From positions 248,001 to 312,000 of the forward strand of contig NZ_LKET01000039.1 of the NCBI RefSeq assembly GCF_001317355.1: a stretch of 64,000 nt of DNA, given 5' to 3'. Under the pieces are notes generated by a model. That model worked only from the letters and a program-made list of their open reading frames with translations, ran no database searches and had not been told where the DNA came from. Within the stretch, counting starts at the first letter, position 1. The number at the start of each line of letters is the position of its first letter. Shown one piece after another: positions 1 to 10,628 of the stretch. Made by a program: the position numbers and the translations under genes. The stretch comes from Oxobacter pfennigii. Lineage in GTDB: Bacteria > Bacillota > Clostridia > Clostridiales > Oxobacteraceae.

Positions 1-378
1 GGATTATTGGATGTTTGGGTGGAGAAAGAAACCATGATAAAATATATGGGAGACAATTCAGGCTTGATTGGAGTATTGCTTGCTTTCTTTTTAGGTTCTG
101 CTGCTGCCGGACCATTATATGCTGCTTTTCCTGTTGCAGGTGTATTGCTGAAAAAGGGCAGTAAGTTATCAAATGTTCTTATCATGCTTGGAGCATGGTC
201 AACCACGAAAATTCCATTAATATTATTTGAGGCATCAGCTCTTGGATTTAAGTTCATGCTTTTAAGATTGGTCTTGGATATAGTCGGGATAGCTTTCATT
301 TCATACTTTATTGAAAAGATGCTGTCTAAAGAGGAAAAAGGTGCAATATATCAAAATGTATTAACTATGGATGAGTGA
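1..378 (+). CDS. Permease, DUF318/ArsP (YraQ) family, C-terminal part
   Basis: The frame is open from the first base of the window, so the gene starts upstream and only about 125 C-terminal residues are visible. The segment has three or four hydrophobic stretches and a small-residue turn (GSAAAGPLYAAFP) followed by a motif around GAWSTTKIP and FEASALG, typical of the DUF318 permeases related to the organoarsenical exporter ArsP. These are integral membrane proteins; the substrate of this branch is unknown. It is followed 138 bases later by a CGGC-domain gene in the same direction. A TTG at position 7 could be a start, but the well-formed sequence before it argues for truncation by the window edge. 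Confidence 0.75.
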   Translation, partial: GLLDVWVEKETMIKYMGDNSGLIGVLLAFFLGSAAAGPLYAAFPVAGVLLKKGSKLSNVLIMLGAWSTTKIPLILFEASALGFKFMLLRLVLDIVGIAFISYFIEKMLSKEEKGAIYQNVLTMDE

Positions 379-516
379 CTTGTAGTGTTTTACTATTAAT
401 TATTTATGGTAGCTGCCCTCGCAATCTAAAATACGATGGCATATTCTTAAATTAAAAAGCACCTTGAAATGGTTGATAAAAAACAACACAATTAATACGT
501 AAGGGGGATTTTTTAC

Positions 517-849
517 GTGAAAGTCGGATTAATCAGATGCATGCAAACAGAGGACATGTGTCCTGCAACAACAGATTTTCAAGTAATGAGGGATAAGAGA
601 TGTGCATTTGAAGGTGTAGATGGTGAAATTGAGGTGATCGGCGTAAACACTTGCGGTGGGTGCCCCGGTAAAAAAGCTGTAACAAGAGCTGCTGAAATGA
701 TAAAACGAGGTGCTGATACAATTGCTTTAGCATCCTGTATCACAAGAGGAAATCCAATAGGCTTTGCATGTCCCCATGCGCAGGCGATGAAGGATGCCAT
801 CTACAGAAGACTTGGTAATTCAGTAAAAATTATTGATTACACTCATTAA
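517..849 (+). CDS. CGGC domain-containing protein
   Basis: A 110-residue protein starting with GTG after a GGGGG-containing ribosome binding site. It carries the signature NTCGGCPGKK (CGGC domain) near residue 46 and further cysteines in IRCMQTEDMCP near the N-terminus, ASCITRG and FACPHA, which together look like a metal or redox centre. The family is small, cytoplasmic and of unknown biochemical role; the cysteine pattern suggests metal binding. It is likely cotranscribed with the upstream permease and ends before a clear hairpin terminator. The family assignment is confident; any function is inference. Confidence 0.85.
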   Translation: MKVGLIRCMQTEDMCPATTDFQVMRDKRCAFEGVDGEIEVIGVNTCGGCPGKKAVTRAAEMIKRGADTIALASCITRGNPIGFACPHAQAMKDAIYRRLGNSVKIIDYTH

Positions 850-911
850 TTAATATTTTTTATAAGGCAATGAACATATAAAATGGTACCATACCTGTTG
901 TATAAAATGTG

Positions 912-948
912 CGGGCGTATCTTTAAATGAAGATATGCCCGTTTCTTT
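912..948 (+). terminator. Rho-independent terminator after the CGGC gene
   Basis: Twelve-base arms (912-923 and 930-941, CGGGCGTATCTT paired with AAGATATGCCCG, one G-T pair) with a six-base loop, followed by a T-rich run (TTTCTTT). Confidence 0.8.
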
Positions 949-1057
949 ATGACTTTATAAGTTTATTTCATAGAAATTATAAAATTGAAGAAATCAAAAA
1001 GTGCGAATTTTGTTCTAATTTTAATGGGCATTTTATAGATGACATCGGAATTTAGTT

Positions 1058-1116
1058 AGAGTCTTTAATGTTATAATTAACTCTCTACAATTTAATTATA
1101 ACATATAAAAGATTCT
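1058..1116. repeat. Long AT-rich inverted repeat upstream of rph
   Basis: Arms 1058-1080 and 1092-1116 share AGA/ATCTTT and ATGTTATAATTAA with the complementary order on the other side, giving an imperfect 23-25 bp dyad with an 11-base spacer. It lies about 75 bases before the rph start and just upstream of a -10-like TATAAT (1150-1155). The rest of the 850-1191 gap holds the terminator at 912-948 and no gene. Because it has no T-tract after it and sits before a promoter, an operator or regulatory hairpin is more likely than a terminator. Rifampin-inactivating genes of actinomycetes have a conserved upstream element, but this is not visibly the same sequence. Confidence 0.6.
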
Positions 1117-1126
1117 AAAGGCAGAC

Positions 1127-3804
<2,678 letters not shown>

Positions 3805-3861
3805 TGGAGGAAGATATTGACTTATTCCTGGGGAGATAAATAAGAAATGAAAGCCTAGGAA

Positions 3862-3900
3862 AAAACGGGTTGAGAAGTGAATTTTTCGGCCCGTTTTATC
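3862..3900 (+). terminator. Terminator after rph
   Basis: AAAACGGG (3862-3869) pairs with CCCGTTTT (3890-3897) across a 20-base loop and continues into a short T-containing tail. Confidence 0.55.
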
Positions 3901-4020
3901 CAGGGTATTTTAGTGTAATATGTCAGTGCAGCCCCTAACGGAGTCGTCCGGATATAAAAAAATTAACCTTTAGTTAAATAGACTAAAAACTCAAGTAGGA
4001 GAAGAATCTTATTTAGATGT

Positions 4021-4046
4021 CATAGTCAAATAAATAATTGACTATG
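4021..4046. promoter_or_regulatory. Perfect dyad upstream of the MarR-GNAT gene
   Basis: CATAGTCAA (4021-4029) and TTGACTATG (4038-4046) form a perfect 9 bp inverted repeat with an 8-base spacer, 54 bases before the start of a MarR-type regulator. Size and place suit an autoregulatory MarR operator; binding is not shown. Confidence 0.5.
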
Positions 4047-4099
4047 GCAACCATTTATCATAATATAAATTCAAGCAGTAAGTACGAAAGGATGATATT

Positions 4100-5032
4100 A
4101 TGATAAAAGATAATTTTGGTTCTAGAATAGATGAAGTACGCAGATTCAATCGATTTTTTACTCGAAAGATAGGTGTATTACGCGAAGGATTATTACACAG
4201 TTCATATTCTTTGACAGAGGTCCGAATACTGTTTGAAATTGCCAATTCTGATAATCCTACTGCATCAAGGCTAAGTCGTGAGCTGGGGCTGGACGCAGGT
4301 TATCTCAGCCGTATTTTAACTCGTTTTGAGGAACAGGGACTTACTGAGAGAATGCGTTCAGAAAATGATGGCCGGCAATTTATTATTCGTCTTACGCAGG
4401 AGGGCATCAAATTATTTTCGATTTTAGACCAGCGTTCACGTGATGAAGTTGCAGAAATACTAAATGTACTTAGTGAAGAGGAACAACAGGAACTTCTTGA
4501 AGCTATGCACGATATCGAAAATATCCTTGGTAAGGAGAGCTTTAAGTTTTCCGAAACATTTTTTCTCAGAAATCATCGGCCGGGCGATATAGGCTGGGTT
4601 GCACACCGTCACGGCGTATTGTATGCCAAGGAATACGGATGGGATGAACGTTTTGAAGCACTTGTAGCTCAAATCGCAGCCGATTTTATTAACAACTACA
4701 AATCTGAATGTGAGCGATGCATAATTGCAGAAATGAATAGTGAAATTGTGGGTTCTGTATTCGTTGTTCAAAGCAGTGAGACGGTTGCTAAGTTGCGGCT
4801 GCTTTTGGTAGAGCCTAAAGCACGCGGATTAGGACTTGGAAGCCGCTTGGTACAAGAGAGCATTGCTTTTGCCAGGCGTGTTGGTTATAAAAAGCTTATT
4901 CTATGGACTAACAGCGTGCTTGTTGAAGCGCGGCATATTTATGCAAAAGCCGGGTTTAAGCTTATAGAACAGCAAGAACATCATAGCTACGGAAAAGACC
5001 TGGTTGGGGAAACGTGGGAACTGGATCTTTGA
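4100..5032 (+). CDS. MarR-type regulator fused to GNAT acetyltransferase
   Basis: The 310-residue protein has two parts. Residues 1-150 are a MarR winged helix (LTEVRILFEIANS, then TASRLSRELGLDAGYLSRILTR as the HTH). Residues 155-310 are a GNAT domain with the acetyl-CoA loop ARGLGLGSRLV and a C-terminal pattern ending in YAKAGFKL. Bifunctional MarR-GNAT proteins are widespread in Firmicutes; their DNA targets and acetyl acceptors are mostly unknown. The ATG follows AAAGGATG. It is a single-gene unit, and a perfect dyad at 4021-4046 suggests autoregulation. It is intact, with both domains at normal length. Confidence 0.88.
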   Translation: MIKDNFGSRIDEVRRFNRFFTRKIGVLREGLLHSSYSLTEVRILFEIANSDNPTASRLSRELGLDAGYLSRILTRFEEQGLTERMRSENDGRQFIIRLTQEGIKLFSILDQRSRDEVAEILNVLSEEEQQELLEAMHDIENILGKESFKFSETFFLRNHRPGDIGWVAHRHGVLYAKEYGWDERFEALVAQIAADFINNYKSECERCIIAEMNSEIVGSVFVVQSSETVAKLRLLLVEPKARGLGLGSRLVQESIAFARRVGYKKLILWTNSVLVEARHIYAKAGFKLIEQQEHHSYGKDLVGETWELDL

Positions 5033-5118
5033 TGAATAAATAAGACAAATTACGGATCTGAATCAGAATATATTAATTTAGATGTTTGGTGAAAGCCAAG
5101 GATGTAAAGGAGAATAAA

Positions 5119-5808
5119 ATGAAAACGATAGGGTTAATCGGAGGAATGAGCTGGGAGAGCACGGTAAAATACTACCAAATAATTAATGAAACCGTCAAAC
5201 AGAAATTGGGCGGACTGCATTCGGCAAAATGCTTGCTATACAGTGTGGATTTTGATGAAATTGAGAAATATCAGGCAAAGGGTGAATGGGAAAAGAGCGG
5301 AGATGTCCTGGCAAAAGCTGCATACAATATAGAAAAAGCTGGTGCGGACTTCCTGGTTATCTGCACTAATACCATGCATAAGGTCGTGCCTCAGATTGAG
5401 TCTAAAATATCCATACCAATTTTACATATTGCAGATGTTACAGCAGACGAACTTGTAAAGCATAATATTGAAAGAGTTGCGTTATTAGGAACCAAATATA
5501 CCATGACACAGGACTTTTATAAAGAAAAGCTTATCAGCAGAGGAATCGAGGTTTTAATACCAGAGGATAGGGATATTGAACTAGTTAATTCTATAATATT
5601 CGATGAGTTATGTCTTGGAGTTATTTCAGAAAAGTCCAGAAATGAATGCGTCAGAATTATCGGCGGACTATCCGAAAGGGGAGCCCAGGGTGTAATTTTA
5701 GGTTGTACGGAAATAGGGTTGCTGATAAAGCAAGAGGATGTTGATGTAGAGCTTTTTGATACAACTGTCATTCATGCGACGAAAGCTGCATTGGCAGCAA
5801 TTTTGTAG
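5119..5808 (+). CDS. Aspartate/glutamate racemase family protein
   Basis: A 229-residue cytoplasmic PLP-independent racemase. The start motif KTIGLIGGMSWEST is typical of aspartate racemases, and the two catalytic cysteines are visible: Cys82 in ICTNTMHK and Cys196 in LGCTEIGLL. These act as the two acid/base residues that invert the alpha carbon of Asp or Glu. The ATG at 5119 follows AAGGAG at 5107-5112; an upstream in-frame GTG at 5086 lacks such a site. It is followed by a good terminator at 5884. D-aspartate or D-glutamate for the cell wall is a plausible product, but substrate choice cannot be read from the sequence. Confidence 0.88.
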   Translation: MKTIGLIGGMSWESTVKYYQIINETVKQKLGGLHSAKCLLYSVDFDEIEKYQAKGEWEKSGDVLAKAAYNIEKAGADFLVICTNTMHKVVPQIESKISIPILHIADVTADELVKHNIERVALLGTKYTMTQDFYKEKLISRGIEVLIPEDRDIELVNSIIFDELCLGVISEKSRNECVRIIGGLSERGAQGVILGCTEIGLLIKQEDVDVELFDTTVIHATKAALAAIL

Positions 5809-5883
5809 TTTTGGTATGGCACTAGATTATAAAATAACTATGAATCATGGAAATATGAGCATTTAGGTAACTTGTGATGTGTG

Positions 5884-5925
5884 ACCTCCATCGGGTGTAA
5901 GGAGAGCCCGATTGAGGTTTTTATA
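5884..5925 (+). terminator. Terminator after the racemase gene
   Basis: Twelve-base arms 5884-5895 and 5907-5918 with one mismatch, 11-base loop, then a T-run. Confidence 0.8.
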
Positions 5926-6003
5926 TTAATTGGGTACGGAGCAAAAAGTGTCATGCATTACTAAATTGATTTAACTGGGTACATTTAAAAATGCTTCTTC
6001 GAG

Positions 6004-6049
6004 TTTTTATCAATCACCCACTCGGAGACGGTTGTTCTTTTGATAAAAA
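6004..6049. repeat. Inverted repeat TTTTTATCAA / TTGATAAAAA
   Basis: Perfect 10 bp arms at 6004-6013 and 6040-6049 with a 26-base spacer, in the 5809-6158 gap upstream of a methyltransferase gene. Apart from this and the terminator at 5884, nothing else is seen in the gap. It may be an operator or chance in AT-rich DNA. Confidence 0.35.
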
Positions 6050-6158
6050 GCAAATAGAATAAAGATAATATAATTATGCTTTGTAAAGATAACCCTATGA
6101 TTTTGACGCTGTAGCATATATTGGGATTTTAAGAATAAGCCGGATGGGAGAATTAAAT

Positions 6159-6761
6159 ATGGGTAATACCGATATCTTTGATATGATGGCTAATGGATAC
6201 GATACTTCTGAAAGAATCCAAATTGCAAAAATAGCATCAGATGCCATTCGTGAGTACTTGATCGATACCAATAGTAAGAAAGCTATTGATTTTGGATGCG
6301 GGACTGGTCTTGTTGGAATGAACTTGTTAAAGGATTTCGATTCCATTCTTTTTTTGGATACATCGCAGAATATGATCGATCAGATAAGACAAAAGTTTAT
6401 TGAATTTAATATTAAAAATGCGGATATATTATGCTTCGATTTTGAAAAAGAAAGCTTATTAAATCTACATGCGGATTATATTTTTATGGCTCAGGTTCTG
6501 CTGCATATTAATGATGTGGAGCTTGTTTTATCAAGACTATATGATGCTCTCAATGCAGGAGGACATTTAATAATCGTAGATTTTGATAAAAATGAAGAGG
6601 TAGTCTCAGATATAGTTCATAACGGCTTCAATCAGGCAGAGCTTATGGAACTAATGACTAAAATAGGATTCAAAGAAATTCAGTCGAAAAACTTTTATAC
6701 TGGAAGTAAAATATTTATGAATCAAGACGCATCATTATTTATACTTGATTCTCAAAAATAA
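6159..6761 (+). CDS. Class I SAM-dependent methyltransferase
   Basis: A 200-residue Rossmann-fold methyltransferase. Motif I is AIDFGCGTGLVG at residues 43-54, the acidic loop follows in LFLDTSQNM, and the motif IV-like segment is IFMAQVLLHI; motif V-VI regions (LNAGGHLIIVDFD) are also present. The substrate is unknown; the short C-terminal half resembles small-molecule methyltransferases. The ATG at 6159 has GGGAG at 6146-6150 eight bases upstream, so it is preferred over an ATG at 6144 that overlaps that site. It stands alone between non-related genes. Confidence 0.8.
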   Translation: MGNTDIFDMMANGYDTSERIQIAKIASDAIREYLIDTNSKKAIDFGCGTGLVGMNLLKDFDSILFLDTSQNMIDQIRQKFIEFNIKNADILCFDFEKESLLNLHADYIFMAQVLLHINDVELVLSRLYDALNAGGHLIIVDFDKNEEVVSDIVHNGFNQAELMELMTKIGFKEIQSKNFYTGSKIFMNQDASLFILDSQK

Positions 6762-6905
6762 AATGGAATTTGGGAAGGCCATATTCATATGATTCTACTC
6801 AATGATAAAGTTTAACACAGCTTCTTATTGGATCACATTAGTCCTAACAAGAAAGATTATTAATCGAAATATGATTGTGAGTAAAAATAATAAAGGAGAA
6901 CTAAC

Positions 6906-7481
6906 ATGACAAATAAAATCAGCATTAAAAATGATTTGTCACCAGAACAGCACGAAGGGCTATTCAGAACATTGAAAGTCCGTTTTGAAAAAAATATGAA
7001 ACACCATAAGGATCTCGAATGGATAAACGTGCAAGCAAAGCTCGAAGCTAACACTGAAAAACTGTGGTCGCTCAATGGGATGGAAATAACCGGCGGTGAA
7101 CCGGATGTTGTTGGTTATGATGAAAAAACAGACGAATATATTTTTTATGATTGTTCAGTAGAAAGTCCTAAAGGCCGCAGAAGTGTTTGTTACGACCATG
7201 AAGCATTAGAGTCAAGGAAAGAACATAAACCAGAAAAAAACGCTATTGATATGGCTGCTGCAATGGGTATTGAGATTTTAACGGAAGAGCAATACCGGGA
7301 GCTTCAGAAACTTGGAAATTTCGATATGAAAACATCAAGTTGGGTTAAAACACCTGATAATATAAGAAAACTCGGCGGGGCACTCTTTTGTGATCGTCGT
7401 TACGACACTGTCTTTGTATACCACAATGGCGCAGAATCTTACTATGCTGCTAGGGGTTTCCGCGGCTCGTTAAGGATCTAA
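6906..7481 (+). CDS. DUF4256 domain-containing protein
   Basis: A 191-residue soluble protein matching the DUF4256 pattern along its whole length: N-terminal FRTLKVRFEKN, central GGEPDVVGYD and YDCSVESPKGRRS, and C-terminal GGALFCDRRYDTVFVYHNGAESYYAARGFR. The conserved acidic and arginine residues look like an active site, but no activity is established. The ATG follows AAAGGAGAA at an ideal distance. It is a single gene; the next gene is convergent. Confidence 0.85.
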   Translation: MTNKISIKNDLSPEQHEGLFRTLKVRFEKNMKHHKDLEWINVQAKLEANTEKLWSLNGMEITGGEPDVVGYDEKTDEYIFYDCSVESPKGRRSVCYDHEALESRKEHKPEKNAIDMAAAMGIEILTEEQYRELQKLGNFDMKTSSWVKTPDNIRKLGGALFCDRRYDTVFVYHNGAESYYAARGFRGSLRI

Positions 7482-7689
7482 ACTTTGGCAGGAAGCCGTT
7501 TTTTTCCTTTATCTTTAATGGGAATCCGACGCCTGCCATGACTACCGCAGCTATCACAAGGCTGCGGCAGTCTGCCGTAATTTTGAAAACAGTAAAAGTT
7601 AATTGGCTTATAACTTCCACCACAGCCAGTGAAATGAGCAGCACAGAAGAATTTTACCCGCGACGCCTGTTACGGGCATTGTTTGAATT

Positions 7690-9105
7690 TTATACAACAA
7701 CTTCAAAAACAGTACCTTGGTTAAAGTCAGCCACTTTCATAGAGCCATAAACCCCTAAATATAGTCTGGTTTGATTCAGGTTTGTTCCCAAACTAACATA
7801 AAAAGCCGATTGAGACCCGAAATCATAATCTGTTTCTATAACACTAAAATCATTTAGTTCACAGTCCCTTCTTACCTTGGTATAAGCTAAAACCCCTTTA
7901 GAGGTCGATTGAGCTTCCCCGCGCCGGGCGAGATCGGTAAACACAACGCTTCCTGTTAAATCAGGAATTCCATTTCCCATATATGGCTGGATTCCTGTAA
8001 GTGCAGTTCCACCAAACTTGTCAGGGCGGGGGTCTTTATGAAAATAGCTAGTTAGAGGCTGAAGACGCCGCACTGAAGTTTCTATAGCTTCATCGTAATA
8101 AGCAATTGTTTTCTCATCCAAATCAGGATTTGCAGAGCAGCTTTTTACAATCGAAGCAGGAAAAGCACCTTCCCAACCACGCCAGCCAAAGTTGATAAAC
8201 CCTTCCTGGTCAGGTTCAGATTTCATTATAGAGGCTTGAATAAGATGAGTAACCGATATCGGTTTATAATCAACGAATGAAAAAATTGACTCTACCAGGT
8301 CCTGGCCGACATTTCCCGCATATTTTATATATTGATTATAAAACCTTTGAAATGAAATGCCTGGTATATTTCGAACTCCCTTGGCAATTACCGTAAGCAT
8401 TTCCTGAATAGATGCGGGAAGCTCATTAAAACGTGTGACTGCAGGTGGATCATAGATAAATGTATTTCTAAATACATCAATCTCAATTATCTTACCACAT
8501 ATTTCCATATAATCCTGACTTAAATTAAATGGGTCATAGCCTGAACCACCATCGCCGGTTGTTAAAATTAGTTTTCCTGTTTCGGGTGAAAAGTTTAAGC
8601 TATTGACACCATTATGATTAGAAAAGGGTCTTCTTAAATTAAGTAATGTACGTCGTTTTTGAGGTTGACCATTTGGCTGTAAAACCCATTCTTCAACTGT
8701 ATCAATATGATCAAATTGAATTTCTCTATTTATCCACTTTAGGTTTAAGGTTCCGGGATCACACGGGTCAGGCTTAAAAGATTCGGAGAGAACACCTGGA
8801 CCTTGTGTTCCGGCTAATGAGTAATGAAGATAAAACAGACCGTTATAATAAAATCCGGGATGGAACGCTAGCCCTAGCAATCCACGTTCATCATATCCGC
8901 CGCCAGAGGTACCAAGTTTTATGACTTGTGGGCGAATATCTAAAAAGGTTCGCAAACTTCCATTGACTATGTAAAAGATCTCTCCTACCTGGGTTGCAAT
9001 AAATAATCTTTCGACTGGGTCACCTGGAAGTATAGCAGTTTTCAAAACTGTGGGTAAATTTATCTTACTGACAATAGTCCTTAAACTGACATTAACTTTT
9101 ATCAA
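7690..9105 (-). CDS. Soluble glucose/sorbosone dehydrogenase-like beta-propeller
   Basis: A 471-residue protein of the PQQ-dependent sugar dehydrogenase (GSDH) propeller family. Key patterns are YDERGLLGLAFHPGF at residues 71-85, NHNGVNSLNF and LTTGDGG near 160-190, and NFGWRGWEG later on. Family enzymes oxidise sugars with PQQ and calcium. The usual HEERGLLG-type histidine position reads Tyr here (YDERG), and there is no signal peptide or lipobox, so PQQ use and extracellular location are doubtful. The TTG start follows AAGGAGTG. It is convergent with the DUF4256 gene. No PQQ biosynthesis genes are seen in the window. Confidence 0.75.
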   Translation of the reverse strand: MIKVNVSLRTIVSKINLPTVLKTAILPGDPVERLFIATQVGEIFYIVNGSLRTFLDIRPQVIKLGTSGGGYDERGLLGLAFHPGFYYNGLFYLHYSLAGTQGPGVLSESFKPDPCDPGTLNLKWINREIQFDHIDTVEEWVLQPNGQPQKRRTLLNLRRPFSNHNGVNSLNFSPETGKLILTTGDGGSGYDPFNLSQDYMEICGKIIEIDVFRNTFIYDPPAVTRFNELPASIQEMLTVIAKGVRNIPGISFQRFYNQYIKYAGNVGQDLVESIFSFVDYKPISVTHLIQASIMKSEPDQEGFINFGWRGWEGAFPASIVKSCSANPDLDEKTIAYYDEAIETSVRRLQPLTSYFHKDPRPDKFGGTALTGIQPYMGNGIPDLTGSVVFTDLARRGEAQSTSKGVLAYTKVRRDCELNDFSVIETDYDFGSQSAFYVSLGTNLNQTRLYLGVYGSMKVADFNQGTVFEVVV

Positions 9106-9541
9106 CTAACTTTACACTCCTTCTTATCGTTTTCTTTTAGGAATAACGATTAAAGTTAAAAGAAAATGGTTGCGCTATCCATGAAGCTCGTGCACTTAGA
9201 GCTATGGAAATTTTCATTTTAAGAGTGCACTCACAATAAGAATATGACTGGAGCTGATCTATTAGTACCGGAACTACGGAGTTTGATGATGAATTGTGCC
9301 ATTTTGTATATCAGAAATTTTCTAAGTTTACAAGACAAAGATTGATAACTTAATTTTTTATCAATATAATTTAAAATGAAGTAAATTCACATTTATATCT
9401 TAGATATTAAAAGTATTCCTTGGGACAACTCTGTTGATTTCCATATCTTGAGAAAATGATAGAGTTTGATATTTTGAACAAAGCCAAAATGCTCAATTTT
9501 TGGCGGAAATAGATATCTAAAGAAAACCAGATTTAAGAGGG
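9106..9541. other. Intergenic region between GSDH-like and GNAT genes
   Basis: A 436-base gap separating divergent genes. It is AT-rich and presumably carries both promoters; no coding remnant, strong hairpin or known element was recognised. Confidence 0.5.
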
Positions 9542-10483
9542 GTGATTTTTATAATTAAGTCAATACATGAGCCATGGATTAAGTTAAAGGAAAGCCTTAA
9601 TAGCAAGGATTACGATTTAATTAACGCACTTCAGGAACAATGCATTCATAAAGAACAAATCACTTTGAAGCTGGAGCTTGATTATAAGCTTGGAGATGCT
9701 TTGAATAGAACCAATAAAATCACCGTTCACGATATCAATGAATTCATGTATTTTAATGGGAAGCAGCTGATAGGCTATATCGGAATATGCGGATTCGGAG
9801 GGGCAGAGGCGCCGCTTGAAATAACCGGCATGGCGCACCCGGAATATAGACGTCTAGGTATTTTCTCAAAACTATATGAATTGGTTATGGCAGAGTGCAA
9901 ACGGAGAGAGTCGGGCAGCCTGCTTGCCTTATGTGACAATAAATCTGTATCCGGCCAGAAATTTTTAGAAAGAATTGGAGCAGTATATAAATATTCTGAA
10001 TTTGAAATGCATCTGCACGATGAACCTTGTGAGAGTATCAAAGAGCGGCTATGTGATATTAGCTTTAGAAAAGCCACCAATACAGATGCCTATGAGGTAG
10101 CCAGGCAAAACGCTATTTATTTTGGCGGCAGTATGGAGCAGGAAGATAAGGATATTCCAAAGGAGGAAATTCTTTTGCCGGAAGATGAAGAACGGCGGGG
10201 TATGACCATTTATCTTGCTGAAAAAGATAAGAAAATCATCGGGAAAGTACATCTTCAGGTGCTCAAGGAAATCGGGGGTATTTATGGCCTGGGCGTATTG
10301 CCGGATAAGCGTGGGAAGGGATTTGGACGTGCAATTCTGCTCAAAGCTATAGAAAAACTTAAGGATGTAAAAGTAAAGGAGATAATGCTTCAGGTTGCCG
10401 CTGAGAATGCGACAGCTCTCGGTTTGTATAAGTCCTGCGGATTTCAGGAAACGTCGGTGATGGACTATTTTGAATTGAAATGA
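9542..10483 (+). CDS. Two-domain GNAT N-acetyltransferase
   Basis: About 310 residues with two GNAT folds. The first half has the acetyl-CoA-loop region HPEYRRLGIFSKLYE and a cysteine-containing LLALCDNKS strand; the second has LPDKRGKGFGRAILLKA and ends with a typical NATALGLYKSCGF motif. Only the second domain has the full R-G-x-G-x-G type loop, so it is likely the catalytic one. The substrate is unknown. The start is uncertain: the GTG at 9542 overlaps the GAGGGG ribosome site, and the non-standard codons ATA (9551) or ATT (9554) would be better spaced. It is a single-gene unit. Confidence 0.8.
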   Translation: MIFIIKSIHEPWIKLKESLNSKDYDLINALQEQCIHKEQITLKLELDYKLGDALNRTNKITVHDINEFMYFNGKQLIGYIGICGFGGAEAPLEITGMAHPEYRRLGIFSKLYELVMAECKRRESGSLLALCDNKSVSGQKFLERIGAVYKYSEFEMHLHDEPCESIKERLCDISFRKATNTDAYEVARQNAIYFGGSMEQEDKDIPKEEILLPEDEERRGMTIYLAEKDKKIIGKVHLQVLKEIGGIYGLGVLPDKRGKGFGRAILLKAIEKLKDVKVKEIMLQVAAENATALGLYKSCGFQETSVMDYFELK

Positions 10484-10628
10484 TTAATAGTGGTTTTGGA
10501 ACTAAAAAGAATTAAATTGGCAGTATTCTGATGAGGGGTTAGTGCCGATTTGTTTATGTAATAAAATATCAAAGGGCTTGAGATACTATATTGATGAAAG
10601 CAAAACAACAATGAAAGGAGAATCATCC

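Noticed and set aside
7450-7750. Short open frames on both strands between DUF4256 and the GSDH-like gene
   Set aside because: They overlap each other or the flanking genes, lack ribosome sites and match no family.
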